Shown piece after piece: positions 32,450-42,822 of a DNA stretch of 64,000 bases. The stretch is from Liopterus haemorrhoidalis (lineage: Eukaryota; Arthropoda; Insecta; Coleoptera; Dytiscidae). The stretch lies in the NCBI GenBank assembly GCA_963971575.1, contig OZ020615.1:63621379-63685378 (forward strand), written 5' to 3'. The notes beneath the pieces are model-generated. The model saw only the letters and a program-made list of their open reading frames with translations, was not told the origin of the DNA and did no database searches. Every line of letters starts with the position of its first letter. Within the stretch, counting starts at the first letter, position 1. Both the position numbers and the translations under genes were made by a program.

Positions 32450-33193
32450 AAGTCTAGAGTTGTCCACCGAACTCACGTTTCGTTTCTTAAGTCTGCTGGT
32501 TTGAGATCGGAAACAGAAGGTTTTGTGTTTGCGTGTCAGGATGGTGTTATAAATACTTTGGCATACAGGGCCCGCATATTCCAAATAGCGGAGTCCACAC
32601 TCTGTAGGTTGTGCCACCACCATTCTGAAACGATAATGCACATTCTGTCTGCTTGTCCATCTCTTGCAGCGTCGAGCTACGTGTTTCGACATAATGCTGC
32701 TCTCCGCGTGCTCTACTATCATCTTAGACATGCCTATGGTATTGACCAAATACCGGTTATACCGTACGTCCTTTCTGACATAGAATCGGTGGTGGAAACT
32801 TCCAAGTGCCGAATTTATTGGAATTACTCCTTCCCCACCCCGAGGTTACTGACAGCCACTAAGCCGGACATAACCCTCCTGGATAACGAGACCAAACAGA
32901 TGTTTGTGATCGAATTCTCAAGTCCAGCTGAGAAGAATATCTCTCACAAGGAGAGGGAAAAGAGGTCCAAGTATATGGACCTCTTGTCCGAGCTTAGAAA
33001 GCTGTATCCCGGGTATAAAGTTAAGCTTGTAGTCCTGATAGTTGGTGTTTTGGGTGGCATGAAAGCCTCCTATCGAAGGGAAATCGAGTCCATTCCCGTC
33101 TGCAGATCTTCTGCCAACTCTTTGATCTGCAGGATGCAGAAAGCAGTGCTGCTCGGGTCACTCCGCATTGTGCGGGCACTGGATCTAGCGTAA
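32450..33193 (+). CDS. R2/R4-like non-LTR retrotransposon ORF, C-terminal part (5' truncated)
   Basis: Open from 32450 to the stop at 33191-33193, about 247 codons with no stops. It begins THVSFLKSAGLRSETEGFVF, then ACQDGVINTLAYRARIFQ and the zinc-knuckle block CRLCHHHSETIMHILSAC (C-x2-C...H...C). Next comes RHNAALRVLYYHLRHAYGID, then the restriction-like endonuclease region with KPDITLLDNETKQ and FVIEFSSPAEKNI (a PD...E pattern), and KYMDLLSELRKLYPGYKVK. This order (Cys-His knuckle, then restriction-like endonuclease) is that of single-ORF site-specific non-LTR elements such as R2, R4 and Dong. The reverse transcriptase itself is missing, so the copy cannot move. The frame is unusually clean and of higher GC than its surroundings, implying a fairly young insertion. 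Confidence 0.85.
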   Translation, partial: KSRVVHRTHVSFLKSAGLRSETEGFVFACQDGVINTLAYRARIFQIAESTLCRLCHHHSETIMHILSACPSLAASSYVFRHNAALRVLYYHLRHAYGIDQIPVIPYVLSDIESVVETSKCRIYWNYSFPTPRLLTATKPDITLLDNETKQMFVIEFSSPAEKNISHKEREKRSKYMDLLSELRKLYPGYKVKLVVLIVGVLGGMKASYRREIESIPVCRSSANSLICRMQKAVLLGSLRIVRALDLA

Positions 33194-33373
33194 TTTCCGC
33201 GGCTGCATATCGCCAGGGTTTGGGATGCAGCCGTGTGTATTTAGCTCCACTAGTGTCTAGTATGACGTGGCTCAAAAGGTTGCTGAAGTTTGAGATTAGT
33301 GGACGCTTGTCAAGACCTGACAAACCCCATAATAATATTTATTTCATGCTAGACATCTTACTACGTTTACATT
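33194..33373 (+). other. probable 3' untranslated region of the R2/R4-like fragment
   Basis: Follows the stop codon directly and has similar base composition. The 3' boundary is not marked by a poly(A) tail. Confidence 0.45.
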
Positions 33374-33400
33374 TGTCAGTATATATATATATATATATAT
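33374..33400 (+). repeat. 27-bp direct repeat, left (target-site duplication)
   Basis: TGTCAG followed by (TA)10 and T. An exact copy is at 33946-33972. Confidence 0.8.
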
Positions 33401-33945
33401 GATAAATCCATTGAACAAAAGTTGAAAAACATTTGAAAACATTGAAAAATGAGAATACAATCTAAATGTGATAAATAAGAAAAATATATATAAAATTAAC
33501 AAAGGTAGAAAAAAAAATAGCTTACATGTTAGGTGTAAGTACTGAAATTAATATTGAAAAATTCGTTCGAATTTTAAAGACAATTCTCAATAAGTATTTT
33601 TTTGAACTTGAACTTAAATTATCTAATTTTTTTTTAAGAATCTGGTAGGCAGTTAAAGAAGGTGACTCCTAAAAAATACCATTCCTAGATTTAGACAATC
33701 TAAGTCTTGGTAGTCTGACGTTGCCACCAGAGCGAACATTGTAAACATGTCTAGAGGATACGGTTACATACTTTTTCGGGTTTTCTTTAACATATACCAG
33801 ACAAACATAAACAAATAAACTATAAAATAACAAAACCTGTTGTTTTGTATTCGACGTCATCGAAAATAAGTGGTGCCATATTGAAATTTAGGCATATTTT
33901 GACAGTCAGAAAAGACTTGTAACAGGGGGTTATTCTGAATATCAA
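33401..33945 (-). mobile_element. 5'-truncated non-LTR retrotransposon 3' end
   Basis: Bounded by the exact 27-bp direct repeats. The coding C-terminus is at about 33590-33860 on the minus strand, reading HVYNVRSGGNVRLPRLRLSK then SRNGIF, with frameshifts before the final Lys-rich segment. The 3' untranslated part (about 33401-33580) has no long A tail. The same family supplies the fragment at 21113-21262. Confidence 0.75.
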
Positions 33946-33972
33946 TGTCAGTATATATATATATATATATAT
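33946..33972 (+). repeat. 27-bp direct repeat, right (target-site duplication)
   Basis: Exact partner of 33374-33400. Confidence 0.8.
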
Positions 33973-34685
33973 CGAATTACTTCGAGAATATTGATTGCAT
34001 ATACCATACAACAGTTACTGTACAACATTTTGTTTAGATTAGTTACATTTTATTAGAAATATCTCATATATTTTGTTTTATTTTTATATTTTTTAATAGT
34101 TTTTATCACCTTACAAATCTACATTCTATAAATTATATCATAAAAGTCTTATAATTTGTTCTAAATAACTTTTTGTTAGAGTTAATAACTTCTTAACACC
34201 GGTTTCTCGTGTGAAAAAATGTACAAATTAACAAAATGAAACCGATAATTACAAAAAAATAAAATAAATCCACTAATTTGTCGACATATTGATAAAGACA
34301 GCAAGTTTAAAAACTGGAAAAACAGCTATCGTTCTCCCGATATGACAATTTAAAAACAGAATAAACTGAATCGATGTTCTGATCAGTAGACTTCTTGTAC
34401 TCGATATAAATCATTTAGTTATTTCCATTCTGGTGGAACGGGTTGTGGGCCTTATTCGCGATTAAGTACAACACTGCATTATGCACACGCTTCTTCAATA
34501 CAAATATCAACAGGACCGTAACACAATATTTTACACAAAATAACTTACCATATACATGTACATATACAGAAATCACTAATACATCCAAAATAAAAATAAA
34601 ATAAAGATATACTAGTTAATGGTCATCAGTAGCTAAAACCAGAAATTTTGTAGAATAAAAATATCCATTTAGCCCTTTAAGGATA
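33973..34685. other. unassigned AT-rich spacer
   Basis: No feature recognised. Confidence 0.35.
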
Positions 34686-34689
34686 AATT

Positions 34690-35870
34690 TAAAAAAACTG
34701 TCAAAACCATGTCGAGATATTTTAAAAAGACACCTATTTGTCAAAAAGGAATGTTACATCTCAACAAACACAGAAAATACGACGAGATGTATAATTCACT
34801 CCGATTGTAGACTCACCCCTTTAGGGGTTGATTAAGACGATATCTTATTGGTCCTAAGAGATATTAAGGAATTCTTCAAATCACATGTCACCCCTTTTCA
34901 CCCTTTAGGGTTCAAATTTAAATATAGAGATATTTTAAAAAGACACCCATGTGCCGAAAATAAATGTTATAACTCAACAAACACAGGAAATACGACTGGA
35001 TGTATAATCCACCCCGATTCTAGATTCACCCCTTTAGGAGTTGATTAGGATAAAATCCTGAAATTAGTTTTTCGGAATTTGTATGGGTAATCCTTGTAAG
35101 CAAAAAGTTGATATACCATCGGCTCTAAGAGATATTAAGGAATCTGTGAAATCACATGTCACCCCTTTTCACCCTTTAGGGTTGAAATTAAAAAAAAACC
35201 ATCAAAACTATTTCGATATATTTTAAAAAGACACCTATGTGCCGAAAATAAATGTTATAACTCAAAAAACACAGGAAATACGACTGCATGTATAATCCAC
35301 CCAGATTCTAGATTCGCCCCTTTAGGAGTTGATTAGGATAAAATCCTGAAATTAGTTTTTCGGAATTTGTATGGGTAATCCTTGTAAGCAAAAAGTTGAT
35401 ATACCATCGGCTCTAAGAGATATTAAGGAATCTGTGAAATCACATGTCACCCCTTTTCACCCTTTAGGGTTGAAATTAAAAAAAAACCATCAAAACTATT
35501 TCGATATATTTTAAAAAGACACCTATGTGCCGAAAATAAATGTTATAACTCAAAAAACACAGGAAATACGACTGCATGTATAATCCACCCAGATTCTAGA
35601 TTCGCCCCTTTAGGAGTTGATTAGGATAAAATCCTGAAATTAGTTTTTCGGAATTTGTATGGGAAATCCTTGTAAGCAAAAACTAAGTTGATATACCATC
35701 GGCTCTAAGAGATATTACGGAATCCGTGAAATCATAATTCACCTCTTTTCATCCCTTAGGAGTTGAAATTCGAAAAATCCCTTCTTAATTCTAGGCCTAG
35801 GGGTTCGTGCTGGCCGATGATGAGTCAGTCAGTCAGTCAGGACATTGCCTTTTATATATATAGATAAATA
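34690..35870 (+). repeat. ~290-bp tandem repeat with dispersed-repeat tail (family H)
   Basis: The phrase taagagatatta recurs near 34854, 35127, 35415 and 35707, spaced about 273, 288 and 292. The second and third full units are almost identical, and the first is more diverged. Each unit carries cacccctttaggagttgatt and aaatcctgaaattag. The block ends in ggttcgtgctggccgatgat, a GAGTCAGTCAGTCAGTCAGG run and tatatatatagata. A related, older copy lies at 48960-49690. Confidence 0.85.
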
Positions 35871-35879
35871 ATTATATTT

Positions 35880-36960
35880 TATAGCAAATGTTCAAATATA
35901 TCGCCATTCACTGCTAAGCAGAAACCAAGTCTGTCGTAAAAATTAACGAAAGTACTTAAACAATGAAAAAAAAAATATCATAAAAAAACTATTCATTTTG
36001 ATGTGATTATAGAAAAATTATTGTCTTAGATATCCAGCATTCTGTTGGCTTCTTACTTTTATTAAATACCTACAAACTCTGAAATGAGTGAAAATTCACA
36101 CTTGACTTCAATTTTTTAAATTGGGTATCCCCCTTCTGATGTTGACACCTGGTGTAGATCGCAGCCCCCCGGGGAGGCCACTGCGTTATTGCCTTCTTCA
36201 CTTATTTGGTATTGCACAAAGATTGCAGTCTGCGTATTTTCAAACATTTAAAGATGAAAATCACTTATAAATAAATTCAAAACTTTATTTATACAGTCTT
36301 GGTAACAAAAGTCCTAATTTATTATAGAAAGAACAGTCTTTGCAGTTAATTGAATCCACGTGTGATTCAATTCTATGTAATTTTTCATTGTTCCTCTAAT
36401 TCTTTGATGTTTGTTCTCGAATGTACGAATAACGATTACCAGATTTCCTAACAAATTCTTTAGTTCAAAGCCTTGAGAACTGAAAATGTCAAACAGTATA
36501 TTTCAACCTTTTATCTCAATCTGTTATTTGTTAAAACATCTAATGAGAATTTAGTAAATAATGAGCTTGTTTCATTTTCAGAAATTCTACTGGTTTTGTT
36601 ACTAATAACATTTTTACGGATATCTTGCTCTTTTTAATGACTCTTGTAATTTATGTTAGTTTTTTGAGGACAAAATGACAAATTTGGATTAATTAGAAAA
36701 AATAAAAATATCATGCCTTTCTCTTTTCTTGAGCGTCAATCAGAATTTTGACCTCATTCACAGAAGTCCGCTATTTTGTTCATATATTTCGATTTGGTTT
36801 CACTCCCTTAAAATAGTTCCATATCAAGAAAAATAAACATCTCACCACAGAATATATAATTAAATAAGATACATTTTAATATATTTTAAATTTTATAAAC
36901 TAAATCAAAAAAAAAAAAATCCACAAGCAGAGTGATAGTAAAAATAGAAAATAGTTATGT
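35880..36960. other. spacer with one solo repeat end
   Basis: A D-type end occurs at about 36060-36110. A GC-rich patch at 36135-36185 (gcagccccccggggaggcc) is unexplained. Confidence 0.35.
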
Positions 36961-36964
36961 TTGA

Positions 36965-37260
36965 CGAATAAATCGATATCATTTATAAATAGAATAGGTC
37001 CAAGATATGACCCTTGAGGTACTCCAGAGGCGACAAGAATTGCTGTGGACAGATAATTATAGATTTTGGTGTATTGCGTACGGCCAGTTAAATAAGTCTT
37101 GATCTACAACAAACGCTATAAAGTTTAAGCATATGAGTGAGGCTACCATGATTAACACGGTCAGATGCTTTCCGGATACCGTGTAATCGGATTTTTTCCC
37201 GTTTTCCTTGAGAGATCCATAAAATAACATCTTATACATTCTCGCCTACAGCTCAGTTGG
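36965..37260 (-). pseudogene. reverse transcriptase fragment, decayed
   Basis: The minus strand reads ASDRVNHGSLTHMLKLYSV (motif A region, compare KAFDRVNH) and, in another frame, VASGVPQGSYLGPILF then INDIDLF (motif B region). Stops and shifts lie between. It represents a non-LTR lineage different from those at 1.3-2.3 and 41.4-42.6 kb. Confidence 0.7.
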
Positions 37261-37399
37261 AAAACTTTATCCTCGTGCAATATAGTCTACCGTATATGTT
37301 TGTTCAATAAAGTACTATTAATCTATTTTAATCAATGATAAAGATAATAATAAACTTTTTCAAAATACTAGATTGTTTAAAACATGCGGATTTAATATA

Positions 37400-38129
37400 C
37401 GAGGGATGTTTCCTAAATTCTGGGAATTGTGCTATAATTAAATTACGCAGAACTTATAGTCAATGTTATTGGTGCCAGACAAGTCTTGACATGTTTATGC
37501 AACTATCTAGTGCAATATTGTTCAATCTGATTTAGGTGTTCGACTGATATAGACGCGTTTTCATAGCACTGTTTTTGTAACCATGGAAGACGCAGCAAAA
37601 TCTTAAAGAGCAATAATTTTCTTTTTGTGGAAAGAAGGTGTGAAAACATCAGAAATTATTCAGCGTCTGCAAGGAGTATTTGGTGAGTCTGCAGAATCCA
37701 AAAGTACTGTTTATCGGTGGATCGATCGTTTTAAAACATCACTAGAAGACGATCCACGCAGTGGGCGCCCAAGCACGTCGGTAAATGAAAGAAACATTAC
37801 TGCCGTCGAAGACCTACTGAAAGAGGACAGGCGAATGACTATTCGTCAAATTAATGTGCGACAAGTTCATGACATCTTGCATGATTGTTTGGGCGTTAGC
37901 AAGGTTTCGCCGCGCTGGGTGCCAAGGCTGTTGGGACCAGAACAGAAACTCAAAAGGAGACACCGAAAAAGTTCTTTGAGGACGGCTTAAAAAAATTAGT
38001 TTATCGTTGAGATAAATGTATTCAGTTAAATGGAGATTATGTTGAAAAACTACATTGTAATATTGACGAAAATTAACAAAATAATTAAAAATTATAGCTA
38101 AATTCCCAGAACTTTGGAAACATCCCACG
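37400..38129 (+). mobile_element. internally deleted mariner derivative encoding only the HTH part (copy 1)
   Basis: Inverted ends with GGGATGTTTCC and the complement, continuing to AAATTC..GGGAATT, flanked by TA (37398-37399, 38130-38131). 730 bp against about 1.3 kb for a full element. A second copy at 61813-62548 has the same deletion. Confidence 0.85.
37583..37990 (+). pseudogene. mariner HTH-only protein (copy 1)
   Basis: The ATG at 37583 gives MEDAAKS and a stop; an open frame then runs from 37625: WKEGVKTSEIIQRLQGVFGE, SKSTVYRWIDRFKT, DDPRSGRPSTSVNERNITAV, EDRRMTIRQINVRQVHDILH, GVSKVSPRWVPRLLGPEQKL. That is the paired-like HTH and linker of a SETMAR/GVQW-type mariner transposase. After LGPEQKLKRR the sequence jumps to KKFFEDGLKKLVYR in another frame, the far C-terminus. 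The DDE catalytic core is therefore deleted. The ITAVEDLLKEDRR insert is longer here than in copy 2, while the VRLEIGTRQV stretch is shorter. Confidence 0.8.
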
Positions 38130-38208
38130 TACTTTAAAATAATTATGTGGGAGGAGGCTCAAACTATAGTACTCATAAGTTTTAGATAAACCACTGATGA
38201 AGCGTACT

Positions 38209-38255
38209 ATTGAGAATAGGTCCAAGATTTAATCCTTGAGGTACTCCAGATGTGA
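38209..38255 (-). pseudogene. reverse transcriptase motif B scrap
   Basis: The minus strand reads SGVPQGLNLGPIL. Too short for family assignment. Confidence 0.5.
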
Positions 38256-38339
38256 TAAAGAAATGCAAAGTGTGAAAAAAAAAAAATAGCCACTTGATTG
38301 TTCCTCATTCCCATTATCTCATTATTGTTCATCGATTTT

Positions 38340-38534
38340 TTTTTATATTATTATTATTTCTTTGGTTTTAGCAACTATAGCTAGTAACCAGGATATATCT
38401 TTTTATATAATTGTACATTTTTAAACCTTAATACTATAAATACAAACATCCATGATTCACCGGGATTCGAACCCGAACCATCCTGGTTTAACATCAACAC
38501 GTCAGTATATTGACCATTACACTATGGTGACCGG
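38340..38534 (-). mobile_element. tRNA-derived SINE-like sequence
   Basis: On the minus strand, a tRNA-like head (38452-38534) has an A-box-like TAGTGTAATGGTCAATA and a perfect B box GGTTCGAATCC in the arm CGGGTTCGAATCCCG. It is followed by about 100 bases of body and an ATA-rich tail near 38345. The head-body-tail order is that of a SINE. Only one copy is seen in the window. Confidence 0.55.
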
Positions 38535-39053
38535 CATTCATCGATGTTTAAAAGTATAATTTTATTCCCAAAACTTTTTTAGTAATAGTTAAATTATCTT
38601 ATAAATCTGTTTCATGTGAGCTATTGCATTTTGCATGTGAATTTCTCAACATGGCATGGAACGACAAGTTGTGCAAGTTCCTCGATAAGTGGTGCAATCT
38701 ATCGGCCTATGCGCCAGAGACTTCATGATCCCCCGCACCGTTACAATCAGGACCATATTTTATTTTCAGTCGATCGCAACCTTCAGCCAAAAGTAAACAG
38801 GGTTATTTCAAATTATATTTAACAGAACAAATTATTTCTATTTACGAATGTTACATTTACAAATAAGCTAAACAAGATGCAACACGTCCAGAGGTGGACA
38901 AGAGTCCTTGTTTTACCCTATCATCTTACTAAATTTCGTGAAAATTTATAAAGCTGTTTTTACGTAAATGTCGGATAGACAAAAAATGGTGTATAAATTA
39001 AGTAACCGGACTGATTTTTTAAATTTTTTTATTCGAATAGAATTACAATTCAG

Positions 39054-39870
39054 TATTGAAAAGTGACATTACCGTTGGCGGCGCTGTACTTCAAGGCAAT
39101 ATGGCTGTCGTGTCTAGTATGCAGCCGTCAATATGCTAACAGCGAACAGATTAATTAAAGCAAAGTACATTTTTATTTTATGAAAATGCGAGTAAATATT
39201 TGCGAAATTTTTTAATTTTTACGCGCTACACATGTATCTAGGTGTATAACAGAAAGTGGGTATCAAATTACAGTATTTAAAGTTTAATTTCAGTAGATAT
39301 ATTGAAGTATAATTTGTAGTTGAGCAGGTTTTAAATGCTGGGCATTTAATTTTATGTGGTACATCTGAGTGTCGGTCATCTGAATTTACAATATATGGAT
39401 TAGGTTTGTAAACAAGTGCATTATGTTCATTGCCTCATGAAATAAAATTAGTTTTAATTGGACAGAAGCAGCTAATATTATTAGCTATTATTATTAATAT
39501 ATTAGTGCAGTTTTGTTTTTCTGCGACAAATGTAATGAACAAACTCGCATAGTATCAGTTACTTTTTAACTCAAAATATATTCCCATGCCTTCCTCCTGT
39601 CCATAACCAAATCTTTTCCAATCTGGACTTAATATTAACTTTCCCTCCATTTTTCTTAAGAAAATTAAAAAAAACTAAGATGCCTATCTTTGTCCTGTCT
39701 TGAAGGCCAGCCAAAAACACTACAATTTGTTCTACTTTTACAGTTTTTCACAACTTATATCGACATTCTAACAAAAAATCAACATATGTAATAAGTTCAA
39801 ACAGTACTACAGGCGCCTAGTACAATATTTGACCACCAGACTGCGTATCCGAGCGTGTCAGTTCTCAATT
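39054..39870 (-). mobile_element. TATTG-type THAP element (copy B4)
   Basis: An inverted copy of 8077-9368 without the 471-bp insert. Ends TATTGAAAAGTGAC on the left and GTCAGTTCTCAATT on the right. The THAP frame is present but the first Cys-His reads Trp-Pro (GWPSRQ), and a one-base difference shifts the frame near LSFF. The final VCSLHLSQKN segment is retained. Confidence 0.8.
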
Positions 39871-40490
39871 GTCTCCCACAAAATAACTTCTTTGGGAAGC
39901 CACACAGCGCTGGAGACGGTTCTTCCAATCCTCATAGCTGGAACTCGGATACTGGAATAGATTTTAGCTGGTCGGTTACAGACGTTTGAATGTTTTCGAG
40001 TGTCCCAAAATGACGTCCCTTGAGGTGATTGTTCAATCTTGGGAAGAAAAAAACTCACAAGGACTCAAGTCAGGCGAACAAGAAGGCTGAGGAGCCACAG
40101 GAATGTTTTTATTGACCTGTGAAAGGTTTTATGAAACCATTTTGGCGAAGATATTTCTCATTCCCAATTCATTAGTCAAAATCTGACGGTAGTGTGAGTC
40201 AAATTCAACTCTTCCCCGATCATTCTGACTGTCAACCGACGATCTGAACGCACAATATCCCGGATTTTGTCGACATTTTCATCGGTTCTTGAAGATGAAG
40301 GCCTTCCGCTGCGTGATTCATCCTCAATCTTCCTTCTGAAAATGCCTTAAACCACCAAAAAACCTTGGTGGAATCCTTAACAAAACTTTGTCTCCGTAGG
40401 CCTACTGAAGTTTTGCAAAAGTTTCCGTTGCACTGTGCCCAAGTCTGAAGCAAAACCTGATAGCACACTGTTGCGGGAAATGAATGTCAC
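39871..40490 (-). pseudogene. mariner transposase, internally deleted
   Basis: Minus-strand pieces in order: FVKDSTKVFWWFKAFSEGR, DESRSGRPSSSRTDENVDKI, RDIVRSDRRLTVRMIGEELN (HTH and linker), then a jump to SPDLSPCEFFLFPRLNNHLK (third catalytic block) and GTLENIQTSVTDQLKSIPVS at the C-terminus. The first and second catalytic Asp regions are absent, another case of central deletion. Several frameshifts. Confidence 0.8.
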
Positions 40491-40550
40491 TAATTTTTGG
40501 AACGCACTAGAAAAAACTGTTTCGCGAAAAAAATTGCTATGGACAACTAA

Positions 40551-41119
40551 TAGACCGGGAGCTCATGACATTTTTGGTCTCCGGTTTCATACAGCATGCC
40601 TTTTGGGGGAGAGAATATTTACCCTGTGACAACAAAAAAGGGATGGTACTAAACCCCTGCACGGTTTCCGGTAATAGGGAAAATTGCATTTCCACTTGCA
40701 CAAAATTTTTGTGTTTTTCTCTGATTTAATATTGCTTGCCCTTTTGTCAAAAGAAAGTTATAACAAATTTAAAGTCTTTTAATTATAGGCATGCTGTATG
40801 AAAACGCGGAAAATCATATTTTTTTATTACAAGATCACATGACCGTTTGAGCCTTTTGGGACCCTCCGAATTACATGCATATATTTAAAAGACTTTAAAT
40901 TTGTTATAACTTTCTTTTGACAAAAGGGCAAGCAATATTAAATCAGAAAAAAGCACAAAATTTTTGTGTTGAAGTGGAAATGCAATTTTCCCTATGACCG
41001 GAAAGCGTGCAGGGGTTTAGTACCATCCCTTTTTTGTTGTCACAGTGTAAAAATTCTCTCCTCCAAAAGGCATGCTGTATGAAATCGGAGACCAAAAACT
41101 GTCATGAGCTCCCGGTCTA
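40551..41119. mobile_element. ~567-bp foldback element with TA flanks
   Basis: Arms of about 250 bp begin GACCGGGAGCTCATGACA (40553 on) with the complement ending at 41117; TA stands on both sides. The central loop contains a different phrase, tgaccgtttgagccttttgg. Non-coding. Confidence 0.85.
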
Positions 41120-41424
41120 TAAATTAATCTAGCGAGCTCAAACTCGTACTGAAGGAGTATCACATGTTCACCTGCCGCCTCTTCAAGTCCCGCGTCCCAA
41201 ATGTTGCCAGATCAAACGCTATGTTGCCAGTCCGGTTACTTAATTTATACACCTCGTATAATCATTTGAAACGAGTAGCAACCAAATATGAGGCTGAAAA
41301 AATAAAAAACAGATATTTCCTCCAATTTTAATTATAGAAACCGACTAAAGGCATCATAAAATCATCTGCCTCTATAATAAATCGAAAAAAATAAAATAAT
41401 AATTTGTGTTAAAGCCGATGAGAT

Positions 41425-42822
41425 TGACAGTACTCCAGAAAATATATTGTTGTAGTGTTTTTAGATTTGCAAAGAGCGTTCGAAACTCTAGACCGTAGTA
41501 TTTTATTAAATAAGTTAGAATTGTATGGCGTAGGAGGTACTGTACTACAGTGGTTTAGGAGCTATCTCGATAATAGGTACCAATGTACCAAAATAGAAAA
41601 TTCATTATCTGAGTACATTGCTAATAATTGGGGTGTACCTCAGGGCTCAGCCTTGGGTCCCCTTCTTTTCCTTATATATATTAATGATATTGATAAATGT
41701 GCTAATTTTGATTTTCTAAACCTATTTGCTGATGACACCCTTGCAGCTACTTATGGTAGTGATCTGGAAAGGGCCGTAGATAGAATGAATTCAAATCTTA
41801 AAAAACTAGACGCCTATTTTAGACAAAACAAACTTAAATTAAACATCAATAAAACAAAATGTATGATTATTACTTCTAAACATAAATACGCTAAAATTAA
41901 TGTCGATGCATTAAATATTTCTATTAATGAACAGCAACTTGAAATTGTAACGAAATTTAAATATTTAGGATTTATGATCGATTGTCATTTAAAAATGGAT
42001 ATACATTTTGAATATACGAGAAAACAGATTTCCAAAAAATTATATTTACTAAAAAGATTTTCTAATAAAGTATCTACATGGACTCTTATAAACCTTTATA
42101 AAACACTTGTACAGCCGCACTTTGATTACTGTATTAGCTTGTTGTATTCTTTGAACAAAGGTTTTCTCGATCATCTGCAGAAGTTACAAAACCGCGGTAT
42201 GAAGATTATACTCAAGTTACCGAAATTAACGTCTAAAGAAATACTGTTGGACATACTCTCCTGGCTGTCTGTTGATGAACGAGTTGAATTTTGTTCCATG
42301 ATATTTTTGTATAAATTAATTAATGGTTTACTTCCAACATACTTGGATAAATTTATAATTTACAATTGTAATATTCATTTATATGATACCCGTTCTTGTA
42401 ACCACTTAACGGCACAAGTCACTAAAAAGAAATGTAATACTAATTTTATTTTTCAAAAAGGTTTTAATAAATATAATACATTGCCTGATGATGTAAAGGA
42501 ATGTTCAAATTTGCAACAATTCAAATTCAAGTTATTAAACCTTTACAAAAGATAATTAATTTTTTTTTCACAATTTTTTATTATGTTTTTTTTTTTTTTT
42601 TTTGTATTAATTTTAAATTTATAGTTTATTTATTTTTTTAATTGTAGTGTAATTTAATTGTTACAGTATATTTATACTTTTTTATTGTTCATTGTATATT
42701 ATGTGTACGTCAATATTGTTTAAAAAAAAAAAAAAAAATTTTGTCATATTGAATGTATAGCTATGTGTATATATTAGGCTCAAACCTATTTAATAAAGAT
42801 ATTATTATTATTATTATTATTA
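41425..42822 (+). mobile_element. 5'-truncated CR1/Jockey-like retrotransposon with ATT tail
   Basis: It begins within the RT domain and ends in a (ATT)n tail at about 42803-42822 after a 3' untranslated region with long T and A runs. It is the best preserved coding element in the window. Confidence 0.85.
41428..42555 (+). CDS. reverse transcriptase, C-terminal ~375 residues, intact frame
   Basis: There are no stops from 41428 to the stop at 42553-42555. Motif A is VVVFLDLQRAFETLDRS, motif B NNWGVPQGSALGPLLFLIYI, and the catalytic box LFADDTLAATYG. KLKLNINKTKCMII, KYLGFMIDCHLKMD and a C-terminal LYDTRSCNHLTAQV block follow, the last typical of CR1-group Pol proteins. It is missing the endonuclease and the earliest RT blocks. 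The protein is therefore not functional alone, but the absence of any frame damage suggests recent insertion. The true initiator is not in this copy; the in-frame GTG at 41455 has no significance. Confidence 0.9.
   Translation, partial: QYSRKYIVVVFLDLQRAFETLDRSILLNKLELYGVGGTVLQWFRSYLDNRYQCTKIENSLSEYIANNWGVPQGSALGPLLFLIYINDIDKCANFDFLNLFADDTLAATYGSDLERAVDRMNSNLKKLDAYFRQNKLKLNINKTKCMIITSKHKYAKINVDALNISINEQQLEIVTKFKYLGFMIDCHLKMDIHFEYTRKQISKKLYLLKRFSNKVSTWTLINLYKTLVQPHFDYCISLLYSLNKGFLDHLQKLQNRGMKIILKLPKLTSKEILLDILSWLSVDERVEFCSMIFLYKLINGLLPTYLDKFIIYNCNIHLYDTRSCNHLTAQVTKKKCNTNFIFQKGFNKYNTLPDDVKECSNLQQFKFKLLNLYKR

Larger units (their letters stand above)
38986..41256 (-). mobile_element. mariner-like element containing two nested elements
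   Basis: Near-perfect 26-bp inverted ends, GTATAAATTAAGTAACCGG at 38988-39013 and its complement at 41228-41253. Inside lie a decayed transposase, a TATTG-type THAP element (39054-39870) just beyond the transposase stop, and a palindromic element (40551-41119) beyond its N-terminus. Confidence 0.75.

Noticed and set aside
32378..32749. Minus ORF ending in a poly-Tyr tract
   Set aside because: Antisense of the R2/R4-like frame reading into the AAT repeat.
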